From positions 62,001-126,000 of the forward strand of contig NZ_CP017563.2 of NCBI RefSeq assembly GCF_001865575.2: a stretch of DNA of 64,000 bases. The letters run 5' to 3'. This DNA is from Paraburkholderia sprentiae WSM5005 (GTDB lineage Bacteria; Pseudomonadota; Gammaproteobacteria; Burkholderiales; Burkholderiaceae). Both the position numbers and the translations under genes were made by a program. Of this stretch, positions 1-10,230 are shown piece after piece (positions within the stretch are counted from its first letter, which is position 1; the number at the start of each line of letters is the position of its first letter). Under the pieces are notes generated by a model. The model was given only the letters and a program-made list of their open reading frames with translations, was not told the origin of the DNA and ran no database searches.

Positions 1-1545
1 GCGCGGACTCACCTGGCTGGCACTGACGTACTCGTCCATCTTGTCGAAGCGCAGGCCGTAGTTGACCGTCAGCTTGCTGGTGACCTTCCACTCGTCCTGC
101 ACATAGGCGCTATACAGATAACCGGTCTTGCTGCTCGAGTCAGGAATGCTGATCGGCTGGTCGGAGGACTGATTGCCATTTTCGTCGACCGGAAAGACAG
201 AGAGGTTGTTGTCAAAGACAGCGTGTTCCTGCTGGACGAAGATGCCCGAGCGGATCGTATGCCGATCGTTGAGCCGGTAGGTGGTGTCCAGTTGTACCCC
301 ATTCGCCGTGTCACTATGGAAATCCTGTGACGCGACGCCGTTAAACAGCAGATCTCCGATAGTATCCGGATTGAACTGCGTGCGCGAATACCGGGTCACG
401 AAAGCCAGTTGATAGTCGAGCGCCCCGCCGTTCGTTCCCTGCAGGGTCACCGCCGCAAACTGGTTCAGCTCCGACTGCGTTTCGTTGAGCTGGCTCGAAT
501 CAAAGCTGGAGCTACCATTCAGCGTGAACGCGGGGGTGAGTCCCGGTGTATTGGGAATCTCGAACTGGTTGCTGGTCGTGCCAAACATCAGGCTCACGCG
601 CGTGAGCGGATTGATGATGTACGACATGTAACCGAACGCGTTCCCCTGACGCGTGTGATCGTGTAGCGCGTTGGCGCCCGACGTCGGGTTTTCGATGCCC
701 AGATTGTTCTCGCCGATCGACCCGCTGAAGTAATAGCTGAATGGGCCTTTGCTGCCAAAGACGTCACCGCTCGTGCGGATCGTCTGGCGACTGCCGCCGA
801 ACACATCGATCGAGCCACCGCTGCCGTCATCGCCCGATTTGGTGCGGATGTCGACGATACCCGCGGTCCGGTACCCATACTGCGCAGGCAGGGCGCCGGT
901 GAGAAAATTCATCTGGTCAATGATTCGCGTGTCCAGCGATTGCCCGAAACCGCTGATCGGTTCGGGGATGATGATGCCGTTGATGCGGTACTGTAGATTG
1001 GCGTGATCGCCCCGTACATGCAACTGGCCGTACGAGTCACTCGCGACACCGGGCGCCTGCAACAGGACCTGGTTAAGCGGGGTGTTCTGGCCAGCTGGCA
1101 GGTTGTTGATGTCACTCTGGCTGAAGCGATACACGCTGCTGCCCGTATCGGGCAGCAGGTCGTTGCGCGCCCGGTTCAGACGCTGAGCGTTGACCTGTAC
1201 ATCGAGCGCGTCACTCTTTGCGAGTGCGATTGACACCGAGCTTTCCTGCCCCGGTGTGGTTGTCGCGACGCTGCTGCCGCTGGCAAAACCGGGGGCTGTG
1301 ACGACAATCGCATAGGTACCTGGCGTGACGTGGTCGAGCGTGAAATGACCATTGGCATCGGTTTGCGCCGCCCCTACGGCTTTGCCACTCGCGTCCTGAA
1401 GGGTGACGGTCGCTTTGCCGACGGCCTTGCCTGAACTGTCAGCGATTGCACCGGTTATCGAACTGTCGGCCGGCGCCGCGTATGCGCGAGCCGCAAAAGC
1501 GAACAGCAGCAGCGCAGCCTGTGTGAGGTGATGGCGATTTCTCAT
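1..1545 (-). CDS. TonB-dependent outer-membrane receptor, probably zinc-related (C-terminus cut by window edge)
   Basis: The reverse strand reads open for 515 codons from an ATG at 1545 and leaves the window without a stop, so the C-terminal barrel is missing. Residues 1-23 form a signal peptide with a likely cut after AYA. Residues of about 28-105 look like a carboxypeptidase-regulatory-like (CarboxypepD_reg) domain, followed by a plug domain (QAPGVASDSYGQLHVRG, NGIIIPEPISGFGQ) and the first barrel strands. Family knowledge: such receptors import metal chelates or metals with TonB energy. It lies downstream of zur on the same strand and has its own Zur-like dyad at 1705-1722, which suggests zinc uptake. 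The exact ligand is not visible. Family confidence is high, substrate is inference. Confidence 0.9.
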   Translation of the reverse strand, partial: MRNRHHLTQAALLLFAFAARAYAAPADSSITGAIADSSGKAVGKATVTLQDASGKAVGAAQTDANGHFTLDHVTPGTYAIVVTAPGFASGSSVATTTPGQESSVSIALAKSDALDVQVNAQRLNRARNDLLPDTGSSVYRFSQSDINNLPAGQNTPLNQVLLQAPGVASDSYGQLHVRGDHANLQYRINGIIIPEPISGFGQSLDTRIIDQMNFLTGALPAQYGYRTAGIVDIRTKSGDDGSGGSIDVFGGSRQTIRTSGDVFGSKGPFSYYFSGSIGENNLGIENPTSGANALHDHTRQGNAFGYMSYIINPLTRVSLMFGTTSNQFEIPNTPGLTPAFTLNGSSSFDSSQLNETQSELNQFAAVTLQGTNGGALDYQLAFVTRYSRTQFNPDTIGDLLFNGVASQDFHSDTANGVQLDTTYRLNDRHTIRSGIFVQQEHAVFDNNLSVFPVDENGNQSSDQPISIPDSSSKTGYLYSAYVQDEWKVTSKLTVNYGLRFDKMDEYVSASQVSPR

Positions 1546-1704
1546 TTTGTCAGTTATTTGTTAGGTATGCGAATGATGAGTTCACCACCTGGTGCAGAAT
1601 TTTGTATGAGGGCGATTTCATGCTGGCGTAAAGCGGCAACTGCCCCTATTGCCGTTGCGACAATGCACGGAGGTGTCGTCCGGGGCCGAGTTTGTCAAGC
1701 GACA

Positions 1705-1722
1705 GCAATGTTATATCATTGC
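1705..1722 (-). promoter_or_regulatory. Zur-box-like operator before the TonB receptor
   Basis: The dyad GCAATGTTATATCATTGC has perfect 6-bp arms around an AT-rich centre, and its ATGTTAT core resembles the proteobacterial Zur-box consensus. It lies 160 bp upstream of the receptor start and just beyond the zur stop codon. Binding by the neighbouring Zur is inferred from motif and context. Confidence 0.65.
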
Positions 1723-1743
1723 ACTGAAGAATAAAACCGGTTG

Positions 1744-2205
1744 TTATTTTTTTATTGCCGAAGGTTTCGTCAAGGTGAGCTGGTTGCAGTCCTCACAGAT
1801 GCCCTTGATCTCGGTTTGCTGTCCCTGCACCTCGAAGTGAGCGGTCAGTGCCGTGTCGAGTAGCGCCTGCTGCAGCTCGATATTGTGCAACGGGCGAACG
1901 GAATGGCAGTGCATACAGACCGCGAAGATTTCGTGTTGGCCTTGATTCTCCTCGGTCAGGCGGAACGTGCTCGTTGTCGAGACGTGCCGGACAAGGCCTT
2001 CACGAATCAGAAACTGCAACGCGCGGTAGATGGTGGGTGGCCCGGCATGAGGAGACTGTCTGTTGAGGTCCTCGAGCAACTGATAAGCCGTGGCCGATCC
2101 GCCACGCGCAACGAGCAGGCCGAGTACGCGTCGACGCAGTGGCGTGAACCGTCGGGTTCCCGCCGCAGGCGTCTCGTCGCCTGGCGGTGATTGCGGATTC
2201 GGCAT
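1744..2205 (-). CDS. zur: Fur-family zinc uptake regulator (Zur)
   Basis: A 153-residue protein with an N-terminal winged helix (FTPLRRRVLGLL, PPTIYRALQFL) and a C-terminal dimerisation domain. Two CxxC pairs, CMHC and CEDC, match the structural zinc site of Fur/Zur proteins. The ATG at 2205 is chosen over the GTG at 2217 because GGTGGAG sits 7 bases before it. Zur represses zinc-import genes when zinc is plentiful. The setting supports Zur rather than Fur: it is divergent from COG0523 GTPases and a ZnuABC-type importer, next to a TonB receptor, with Zur-like dyads on both sides. The dyad at 2250-2267 could also give autoregulation. Confidence 0.88.
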   Translation of the reverse strand: MPNPQSPPGDETPAAGTRRFTPLRRRVLGLLVARGGSATAYQLLEDLNRQSPHAGPPTIYRALQFLIREGLVRHVSTTSTFRLTEENQGQHEIFAVCMHCHSVRPLHNIELQQALLDTALTAHFEVQGQQTEIKGICEDCNQLTLTKPSAIKK

Positions 2206-2249
2206 TGAATGCTCCACCTGAAGTGCTAAAAATCCAACCTGCTATGCGA

Positions 2250-2267
2250 GTAATAATATAACATAAC
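2250..2267 (+). promoter_or_regulatory. Zur-box-like operator between zur and the zinc operon
   Basis: The 18-bp sequence GTAATAATATAACATAAC is an imperfect dyad with the same length and AT-rich core as the site at 1705-1722. It lies 26 bp before the first GTPase start and 45 bp before the zur start, so it could control both divergent genes. Assignment rests on motif and context. Confidence 0.6.
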
Positions 2268-2292
2268 ACTCAAGGTAACAGCCTGAGTAATC

Positions 2293-3519
2293 ATGAACAA
2301 GCTTCCAGTCACCGTCCTTTCGGGATTCCTTGGCGCAGGCAAGACGACGCTGCTGAATCACGTGCTCAATAACCGCGAGGGCAGACGCGTGGCCGTCATC
2401 GTCAACGACATGTCCGAGGTGAACATCGATGCGCGCCTGATACGCGAGGGCGGTGCGCAGCTGTCGCGCTCCGAGGAGCGGCTGGTCGAAATGAGCAACG
2501 GCTGCATTTGCTGCACCCTGCGGGAGGATCTGCTGGTCGAGATACGGAAACTGGCCGGTGAAGGGCGGTTCGACTATCTGCTGATTGAGTCGACGGGTAT
2601 ATCGGAACCGCTTCCGGTTGCCGAGACGTTCACGTTCCGCGATGAGACGGGCCTGAGCCTGTCCGACGTGGCGCGGCTGGACACCATGGTAACCGTCGTG
2701 GACGCGTACAACTTCGTGCGTGACTACAGTTCACACGACCGCCTGCATGAGCGCGGCGAAACGATGGGAGAGGAAGACGGCCGTACCGTCGTGGATCTCA
2801 TCACCGAACAGATCGAATTCGCCGACGTGATCCTCCTCAACAAGACCGATCTCGTCAAGCCGGACGAATTGACGCAACTGAAGGGCGTACTGCGTAGCCT
2901 TAATAGTCGGGCGGAAATCGTGACCTCGTCCTTCGGGCGCGTGCCGCTCGAGAGGGTGATGGGCACAGGGCGCTTTGACTTCGAAGCCGCTTCCCAGGCT
3001 CCGGGGTGGCTCAGGGAAATGCGCGGCGAACGGATTCCCGAAAGCGATGAATACGGCATCACGAGTTTCGCGTATCGGGCGCGCAGACCGTTCCATCCGG
3101 AGCGGTTCTGGAACTGGATACAGGCGGAATGGCCCGGCGTCGTGCGGTCAAAAGGTTATTTCTGGCTCGCTTCGCGCCATGACCTCGTCGGCAACTGGTC
3201 GCAGGCGGGAGCGATTTCGCGGCACGCTCTGGCTGGCAGATGGTGGGCCGCGGTACCTCGAAGCCGCTGGCCGCAGGATGCCGAAAGCCAGGCAATGATC
3301 GCGCAGCGCTGGTCCGCACGGTTCGGTGATCGCCAGCAGGAACTGGTGCTCATCGGCACCGGCATCGACGAAGCTGCATTGCGTGCGGGGTTTGATGCCT
3401 GTCTTCTGACGAACGCTGAGATGGGCTCGGGCCCGGCAGTCTGGGAACACTACGTGGATCCGTTTCCCGCGTGGTCAATGGAAGGTTCGATCGAAACCAG
3501 CCAGGTGGACGGTGAGTGA
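2293..3519 (+). CDS. CobW/COG0523 GTPase, ZigA-like zinc metallochaperone
   Basis: A 408-residue G3E-class P-loop GTPase. Visible motifs are Walker A GFLGAGKT (residues 11-18), the metal-binding CICC (71-74) that defines COG0523 proteins, and the guanine-specificity motif NKTD (183-186). The C-terminal CobW_C domain follows, and the length of about 400 residues fits the ZigA/YciC branch. These proteins are thought to deliver zinc to client enzymes in zinc starvation using GTP. It is the first gene of the zinc operon, directly behind a Zur-like dyad, with AAGG upstream of the ATG. The client protein cannot be read from the sequence. Confidence 0.88.
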   Translation: MNKLPVTVLSGFLGAGKTTLLNHVLNNREGRRVAVIVNDMSEVNIDARLIREGGAQLSRSEERLVEMSNGCICCTLREDLLVEIRKLAGEGRFDYLLIESTGISEPLPVAETFTFRDETGLSLSDVARLDTMVTVVDAYNFVRDYSSHDRLHERGETMGEEDGRTVVDLITEQIEFADVILLNKTDLVKPDELTQLKGVLRSLNSRAEIVTSSFGRVPLERVMGTGRFDFEAASQAPGWLREMRGERIPESDEYGITSFAYRARRPFHPERFWNWIQAEWPGVVRSKGYFWLASRHDLVGNWSQAGAISRHALAGRWWAAVPRSRWPQDAESQAMIAQRWSARFGDRQQELVLIGTGIDEAALRAGFDACLLTNAEMGSGPAVWEHYVDPFPAWSMEGSIETSQVDGE

Positions 3520-3689
3520 TCCGCAGACCGTCCTTGACGCGACGTCTCCGAGCGGGAGTGCGAAGCTTGAGCCGCACACGCTGCATTCTCGAGGTCGCCA
3601 TCGCCTGACGGCGACGCTGTCCATACATGCCTGAACGTCCTGGTTTTCACAACAGGCACACTCTCTACCCTTTTCGGAAAGACACGATC

Positions 3690-4712
<1,023 letters not shown>

Positions 4713-4887
4713 GCTTTCAAAATCGTTCATTTTCGAAGCCGCTCATACGCAATGCCCGATCGGATCGAGTGCGCGGCGGTTGTCCGAACCGTGGCCGGCC
4801 CGCAGACCCATCGGCTGAAAGGGCGAGACGGGCGAAATTTATAGAAGGCCTCTCTTCTGTCTTCAATTACCGCGACAGGTTATTCAA

Positions 4888-5904
4888 ATGTCAAATTTCG
4901 ACGTGTTGCCTCGCAACCCGATTAACGTGCGCTCGCGATCCACTGCACGACGGTACGCATCCTTGCCCCGGCCAGTCGGGCGTGGCGCCTGGCTTGCCCT
5001 TTTCGCGACGTTCGCACTGACGGCCTTGCCCTGTGGGAACGCCGTTGCGGCATCGTCGGCATCGGGCGTCATCAACGCGATCGGTATCGAAAACGAATAT
5101 GCCGATGTGATCTCGCAGATTGGCGGCAAGTATGTTCAGGTCACGGCAATCGAAACCGATCCGAATACCGACCCGCATACGTTCGAGGCCAACCCCAAGG
5201 TCGCATCGCAGATCGCCTCAGCCGATCTGATCGTCAAGAATGGCGTTGGTTATGACGCCTGGGCCGACAAGATCATTGCGGCCTCGCCGAACGGCAAACG
5301 CAAGATCATCGACGTGCAACATCTGCTCGGCTTGCCGGACAGCACACGAAATCCGCACCTTTGGTACGACCCGAAGACCATGCCGGCCGTGGCGAAAGCG
5401 ATTGCCGCTGAGCTGGCCGCGCTGCAACCCACGCAGGGCGATTATTTCCAGAACAATGCGAAGAAGTTTGACGCGTCGCTGAAGCCCTGGTTGAAGGAGA
5501 TCGAGTCGTTCAAGGCACATTACGGCAAGACGTCCGTCGCGGTCACCGAGCCGGTGGGAGACTACATGCTTCAGGCAGCCGGCACGGACATCGCGACGCC
5601 CTTTAGCCTCGAGGCCGCAATCATGAACGGCACGGACCCGTCGCCGCAGGATGTGAGCACGCAGAACAAACTGTTCACGGACCACAGGGTCAAGGTATTC
5701 GTCTACAACCAGCAGGTCACGGACGCGCTTACGCAGTCGTTCCTCAAGCTCGCCAGGGAGAATGGCATCCCGGTCGTAGGCGTCTACGAAACGATGCCGA
5801 CCCCAGGCTTCAACTACCAGTCGTGGATGCTGGCCGAGCTCACCGCCTTGCGCGGTGCAGTAGCCGACAAGACCTCGACCGAAACGCTGCATGCTGGGAA
5901 ATGA
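4888..5904 (+). CDS. znuA: Zinc/manganese ABC transporter substrate-binding protein (ZnuA-like)
   Basis: A 338-residue periplasmic binding protein of the TroA/ZnuA cluster 9 family. A basic N-terminus is followed by a hydrophobic segment of about residues 34-55 ending GNAVAA, read as a signal peptide. Likely metal ligands are the histidines in DPHTFEA and NPHLWYD, with the acidic ligand near the C-terminus. The long His-rich loop typical of many ZnuA proteins is absent, so manganese cannot be excluded from this protein alone. The Zur context argues for zinc. The stop overlaps the next start (ATGA at 5901). Confidence 0.87.
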   Translation: MSNFDVLPRNPINVRSRSTARRYASLPRPVGRGAWLALFATFALTALPCGNAVAASSASGVINAIGIENEYADVISQIGGKYVQVTAIETDPNTDPHTFEANPKVASQIASADLIVKNGVGYDAWADKIIAASPNGKRKIIDVQHLLGLPDSTRNPHLWYDPKTMPAVAKAIAAELAALQPTQGDYFQNNAKKFDASLKPWLKEIESFKAHYGKTSVAVTEPVGDYMLQAAGTDIATPFSLEAAIMNGTDPSPQDVSTQNKLFTDHRVKVFVYNQQVTDALTQSFLKLARENGIPVVGVYETMPTPGFNYQSWMLAELTALRGAVADKTSTETLHAGK

Positions 5905-6731
5905 GCGGTATGCAAGACCTACGCGAGGTGCTTGCTGTTGACCGGGTAAGTGTCTCGTTTGCGGGACACAGCGTCCTTCGTGACGTCGACTTCAAGCTGC
6001 ACGCGGGCGAGTTCTGCGGGCTGATCGGCGCGAATGGTTCGGGCAAGACGACGTTGCTGCGAACCATCCTGGGTTTTCAGAAAGCCGCGGGGGGCGGTGT
6101 CAGGATCAACGGGCAATCGGGCCTCGGGTCGTTAGGCTACGTGCCGCAGAAAATCATGCTCGACGCGTATCTTCCTCTGCGTGGGCGGGACATGGTCGCC
6201 CTGGGGCTTGACGGCCACAGGCTGGGGCTGCCCATGCCGTCGAAAAAGCGCCGGGCGTCGGTCGACGAAATGCTCGAGGCGGTGGATGCAGAACACTTCG
6301 CGGACCGGCGGATCGGTGAGCTTTCCGGTGGCCAGCAACAGCGGATCCTGATCGCGCATGCCTTGATCCGGCGGCCCAGATTGCTGCTGCTCGATGAGCC
6401 GCTTGCGAATCTCGACATCGGCAGCGTTGCCAGCATTGTCACCCTGCTGCGACGTCTGTCGATCGAACAAGGAATCACGATACTGCTGTCCGCACACGAC
6501 ATGAATCCCTTGCTGCCCGTGATGGATAGCATTGTCTATCTCGCTCATGGGCGCGCCGTGAGCGGTCCTGCGGACGAAGTCGTGCGAAGCAAAGTCCTGA
6601 CCCAACTGTATGGCTACCACATCGACGTCATCCGCGTTCATGGAAGGGTCCTCGTGATCGCCGCGGACAGCGCGGACGAGATACGTGCGGCGCGTGAGCG
6701 GGAACCCGCTCACGCGGTGCAGGTTCCCTAA
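5901..6731 (+). CDS. znuC: Metal ABC transporter ATP-binding protein (ZnuC-like)
   Basis: A 276-residue ABC ATPase with Walker A GANGSGKT (residues 43-50), signature LSGGQQQR (from 141) and Walker B LLLLDEP (161-167). The start is the ATG at 5901, which overlaps the znuA stop and has GGGAA before it; a longer in-frame reading from 5823 lies inside znuA. It powers zinc import together with the binding protein upstream and the two permeases downstream. Confidence 0.88.
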   Translation: MSGMQDLREVLAVDRVSVSFAGHSVLRDVDFKLHAGEFCGLIGANGSGKTTLLRTILGFQKAAGGGVRINGQSGLGSLGYVPQKIMLDAYLPLRGRDMVALGLDGHRLGLPMPSKKRRASVDEMLEAVDAEHFADRRIGELSGGQQQRILIAHALIRRPRLLLLDEPLANLDIGSVASIVTLLRRLSIEQGITILLSAHDMNPLLPVMDSIVYLAHGRAVSGPADEVVRSKVLTQLYGYHIDVIRVHGRVLVIAADSADEIRAAREREPAHAVQVP

Positions 6732-6734
6732 ACC

Positions 6735-7649
6735 ATGATGGATTTTTCGTCTGCAATGATCTTCGCGGCTGGGTTTTTCACGAACGAGCCGGTCCTCACC
6801 GCCTTGATGGTCGGTGGGGGGGCCGCGCTCGTATCTGGCGTAGTCGGCGTGTTCACTGTCATGCGAGGCCAGTCGTTTGCGGGCCACGCGCTCGCCGATG
6901 TTAGTAGCGCGGGGGGTGCAGCCTCTTTTCTGCTGGGGATCAATCCGCTGCTCGGCTTTCTGTTCATGGCTCTCCTCGCCGCAGGCGGAATGGAAATGGT
7001 CGACGTCCGACGCACCCGCGAACGTGACCTTGTGACGGGGGTGGTGCTGGGCGCAGGACTCGGCCTGGCCGCCTTGCTGCTGTACATGGACGTCACGTCG
7101 GGCAGTACGACAGGGGCGGCTATCACAATCATGTTTGGCTCGATGTTCGCCATTCCTGCATCCATCGTTCCTCTTGCTCTTGTGGTCGGCGCCGGTGCAC
7201 TCGTCACGATGGGGATGATTTATCGACCGCTACTCCTCAGTTCACTCGACCCCGACCTCGCTGCGGTGCGAGGGGTGCAGACACGTCTGATCGGACTGCT
7301 GCACCTGCTGGTTCTGGCACTGGCCGTGTCGCTTTCGGCGATTACCGTTGGTGCAATCCTGTCCACGGCGCTGCTGATCGGGCCGGCTGCGATTGCGCTG
7401 CGTCTCGCGAAGCGGCCTGCATGGGCGGTGCTCATTGCGGCGCTGACGGGCGTGGGTGCCACATGGGGCGGGATACTTCTCGCGTATGACAGTTACTACT
7501 GGACACCGGGCCATGGCTGGCCGGTAAGCTTTTTTGTCGTCACACTGATTTTCGTGATGTATGTCGCGACCGGTTGCGCCGGACGTGGCCGCGAAACCGG
7601 TTCGGGCGCTCGCGCATTGATCCGGGACCAACGGCTGGATGAGGTTTGA
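6735..7649 (+). CDS. znuB: Metal ABC transporter permease 1 (ZnuB family)
   Basis: A 304-residue ABC-3 family membrane protein with about eight hydrophobic segments. The motif RGQSFAGHALADVSSAGGA is the loop typical of ZnuB/MntB permeases. It starts 3 bases after the znuC stop. The next gene encodes a second, different ABC-3 permease, so the channel is probably a heterodimer, unlike the single ZnuB of E. coli. Confidence 0.86.
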   Translation: MMDFSSAMIFAAGFFTNEPVLTALMVGGGAALVSGVVGVFTVMRGQSFAGHALADVSSAGGAASFLLGINPLLGFLFMALLAAGGMEMVDVRRTRERDLVTGVVLGAGLGLAALLLYMDVTSGSTTGAAITIMFGSMFAIPASIVPLALVVGAGALVTMGMIYRPLLLSSLDPDLAAVRGVQTRLIGLLHLLVLALAVSLSAITVGAILSTALLIGPAAIALRLAKRPAWAVLIAALTGVGATWGGILLAYDSYYWTPGHGWPVSFFVVTLIFVMYVATGCAGRGRETGSGARALIRDQRLDEV

Positions 7650-7651
7650 CG

Positions 7652-8473
7652 ATGTTCTCCAGTTTCATGATCAACACGTGGATCGTCGCGACCATCGTTG
7701 CAGCCGTTGCCGGTTGTGTCGGCTTCTTTGTCGTCGTTCGGGGGGCAACGTTTGCCGCGCACACATTGCCGCTTGGAGCCTTTCCTGGCGCTGCAGCCGC
7801 AAGCCTTATCGGTGTCAACCCGCTGTTCGGTCTGATCGCCTTCTCCGTCATCGGCGTTATCGGGATCAGCCAGCTCAGCCGCAGGGGGCGGTCCGAGGTT
7901 GCCACGGCACTTTGTCTCGTCACGCTGCTCGGGTTGGGGGTATTGTTCCTGAGCATGACGAGCGAGTACTCACAGGAGGTTTATGCGCTGCTCTTTGGAG
8001 AAGTGCTGGGCGTCAGCAACAGTGATCTCGCCCCGATCGCGATCATGAGCGTTGTGTCGGTCGCGCTTATCGCACTGCTGTTTCGTCCGCTTCTGGTGAC
8101 CGCCGTGTCACCTGAACTCGGGGGGGCCAGGGGCGTATCGAGCAAACGGATTGAGTTGTGGTTTCTGGCGATACTTGCGCTTTCAACATCGGTGGCGTTG
8201 CCCGTGGTGGGGGCGTTGCTGGTGTTCAGTCTGATGGTGGGTCCCGCGTCTGCCGCGCGCTCCCTGAGCGACCGCCCGGTCGTTGCCATGTCCCTGTCGG
8301 TGGGCATTTCGCTGGTCACGGTATGGGCCGCGATTGTTCTCTCGTACGAGTCGAACTGGCCCGTAGGATTTTTCGTCGGCGCGTTCGGTGCGATTTCCTA
8401 TGCGCTGGGGCGACTCGTCGCCGGGGCAGGCGGCCCGCGTGGTCTGCCAAAAGTTGCTGAAGCCAGGCATTAG
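7652..8473 (+). CDS. Metal ABC transporter permease 2 (ABC-3 family)
   Basis: A 273-residue ABC-3 family permease with repeated hydrophobic segments and the family loop RGATFAAHTLPLGAFPGAA. The ATG at 7652 is preferred to the in-frame TTG at 7646 because GAGG stands 7 bases before it. It follows permease 1 with almost no gap. Its sequence differs clearly from permease 1, so the pair is an old duplication or a heterodimer rather than a recent copy. Confidence 0.85.
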   Translation: MFSSFMINTWIVATIVAAVAGCVGFFVVVRGATFAAHTLPLGAFPGAAAASLIGVNPLFGLIAFSVIGVIGISQLSRRGRSEVATALCLVTLLGLGVLFLSMTSEYSQEVYALLFGEVLGVSNSDLAPIAIMSVVSVALIALLFRPLLVTAVSPELGGARGVSSKRIELWFLAILALSTSVALPVVGALLVFSLMVGPASAARSLSDRPVVAMSLSVGISLVTVWAAIVLSYESNWPVGFFVGAFGAISYALGRLVAGAGGPRGLPKVAEARH

Positions 8474-8757
8474 CAACCAGACCCGCTGCAACGGGGTATA
8501 GAAGGTGGCCTTGGATAAGACCCAATCATCGTTCGGACCGTGTACGTTTCAAATGGACGCGGCGAAGTATCGGACCACCCGCCACCTGCCGTATGGCCCC
8601 AGTTGGCCAGAGCCTGGACTGCACCATGACGCACACGAGGCTGCGAGATGAGCGGGCACTGCCATCCCGGTATTCAGTCGCGCGAGGCTGAGGCTGGTCC
8701 CAACGTGTTTGCGTTGGTTTGTGGGCGCACGTCAGGGCATCCAGGTTTCGATTTCGC

Positions 8758-9114
8758 TCAGGGTGACGTCACCTGCTCGACCGGTCCGTGGTCGTCGCAG
8801 TGGTCACCGTGCGGATGATGCAGGTGACCGTCGACAAGATAATCAACGTGATCGCCATGCGGCACCGCTTCGTGGCCGCACCCGGGTCCGTGCACGTGAC
8901 CCGCCTCGTGGCCGCCGCAGTCAGGCGTACATTGATCCGGATTGGTCGCGCTCACTTCGAGCTGATGTTCGTCCACATGATCACCGTGCGGGTGATGCAG
9001 GTGACCGTCGTGCAGATAGTCAACGTGACCGTTATGTCTGATCGCCGTGTGGCCGCATTTTGGACCGTGCTGATGCTCGTGATGGGCATGATGTGGCTCG
9101 TGACAGGTGCTCAT
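8758..9114 (-). CDS. His-rich metal-binding protein with an internal duplication
   Basis: A 118-residue soluble protein with about one third His and acidic residues and no signal peptide. It holds two near-copies of a motif, HVDYLHDGHLHHPHGDH and HVDYLVDGHLHHPHGDH, each preceded by a GPxCGHxA segment. The ATG at 9114 is chosen because AGGAG precedes it at good spacing; the upstream in-frame GTG is too close. The composition suggests cytoplasmic binding or storage of zinc, nickel or cobalt. It is convergent with the zinc importer operon, which fits zinc homeostasis. No enzymatic motif is visible and the exact function is unknown. Confidence 0.75.
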   Translation of the reverse strand: MSTCHEPHHAHHEHQHGPKCGHTAIRHNGHVDYLHDGHLHHPHGDHVDEHQLEVSATNPDQCTPDCGGHEAGHVHGPGCGHEAVPHGDHVDYLVDGHLHHPHGDHCDDHGPVEQVTSP

Positions 9115-9330
9115 GGTCACTCTCCTGACGGTGTGTCAAGGGTCTTCTTTTCCGGGCCCGGCTCTATCGCTGAGCATGCTTTCGAGCAGCGTGCGCGACA
9201 GGCAGGATCATCAAACGCAGGCGCGTCACGGCTCGCGTCAACCATTGAACCTGGTATCCAGGTGGCGGACCGATACCGCTATTAACGCAAGCGCCCAAGA
9301 CTCGTTGAGACTATCTCAGTCGATCATCTC

Positions 9331-9346
9331 TCAATCCATAGATTGA
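9331..9346. promoter_or_regulatory. Perfect 6-bp-arm palindrome
   Basis: TCAATCCATAGATTGA has perfect arms TCAATC/GATTGA around CATA. It lies about 217 bp upstream of the His-rich gene start. It could be an operator, but no known consensus is matched. Confidence 0.3.
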
Positions 9347-9421
9347 TGGAAGTGAATTTGTGGTCGCTTTCAGACACCTGTCGGTGCCCGGGGGCGAACT
9401 GTCAGTTGCGCTCAATGTGCA

Positions 9422-9450
9422 ATGGGATTTAGCGTTTAGCTAAAATCCAT
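9422..9450. promoter_or_regulatory. AT-rich 29-bp dyad of unknown role
   Basis: The arms ATGGGATTTAGC and GCTAAAATCCAT flank GTTTA and pair at 10 of 12 positions. There is no T-tract, so an operator or relic is as likely as a terminator. Confidence 0.3.
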
Positions 9451-9665
9451 TTCAAGCGGCACCCGACAAGAAGCGTGCGTCGTTGAGCCAGCGTCGGTTC
9501 GCCGAATCGGAGAAGCATCGCGCAGCAGCGATGTAAGACGGCTGGGCTCCCGCTGGGCGAGGTTCCACCAGCGCGCGTTGCGGGAGCGCCCCTCGCCAGC
9601 GCCGCACGCGTTCGCTCGAGAGCGTCAGGCTATGCCGTGCTGTCATTGATTGGCTCAGGCGGCGA

Positions 9666-10230
9666 TTATTCTGTCAGAAACCGCCTGACGGCGATGGAGA
9701 CGATATCCGGAAACTCTTCGTGAATCGCGAGCTTGCCCTTCATGACCCATTCAACCTGAACATTTGGCAATTGTCCTAACGCCTCATTTCGACACGCGAT
9801 TTCGGCGGCGTCTGATCGCCGTAGTTCAGCAGGATCGGAAGGTTGGCTCGACGCGCAAGATCAAGGAACGCTGCACGGCTGTCGACGCGGTCAAGCGCAC
9901 CGGTCACAAAGCGTACCGAGCTGTGCCGGGCTCCAGGTGCGCGGGTCACGGCGAGCTTGGCTGCGAGACGATCACCGTCAAGCCAGTCAGGATCGCTGTA
10001 AACGTGCTCTCTCGCCATCATGGTGATGACATGACGGCTGACATTGAGCCGGTAGAGGAGCGGACCAACGACGGGGTGATCGATCGCCGCGCGCACGCGG
10101 GAGAACCAGGCCCGCTGGCCACCCATCATCGTCGGCAACGGGCCGCGCCACGTCGGTGCGACGAGGACCTCCTTCCGCGGATAGTGGGCATCGCGCCCAT
10201 GGCGACCCGCTTGCTGCATGCGGCTACTGT
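9666..10230 (-). pseudogene. Decayed alpha/beta hydrolase (frameshifted, N-terminus lost)
   Basis: The minus strand encodes a stretch with family-like text (VLVAPTWRGPLPTMMGGQ, YGDQTPPKSR) typical of alpha/beta-fold hydrolases. The frame stops at 9776. A one-base shift near 9780 restores EALGQLPNVQVEWVMKGKL and runs to a natural stop at 9666-9668, so a single-base deletion explains the break. Upstream of about 10230 no hydrolase text with an oxyanion-loop or nucleophile motif is found, so the N-terminal half is missing. The gene is therefore dead. Confidence 0.65.

Larger units (their letters stand above)
9115..9665. other. Intergenic region without a convincing gene
   Basis: About 550 bases between the His-rich gene and a hydrolase pseudogene. 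Open frames here are short and show no recognisable domain. Two dyads (9331-9346 and 9422-9450) are the only structured features seen. The stretch 9455-9650 looks like repetitive or decayed DNA but cannot be assigned to an element. Confidence 0.5.

Noticed and set aside
9452..9646. 64-codon frame on the minus strand
   Set aside because: No domain, poor ribosome site and repeat-like composition.
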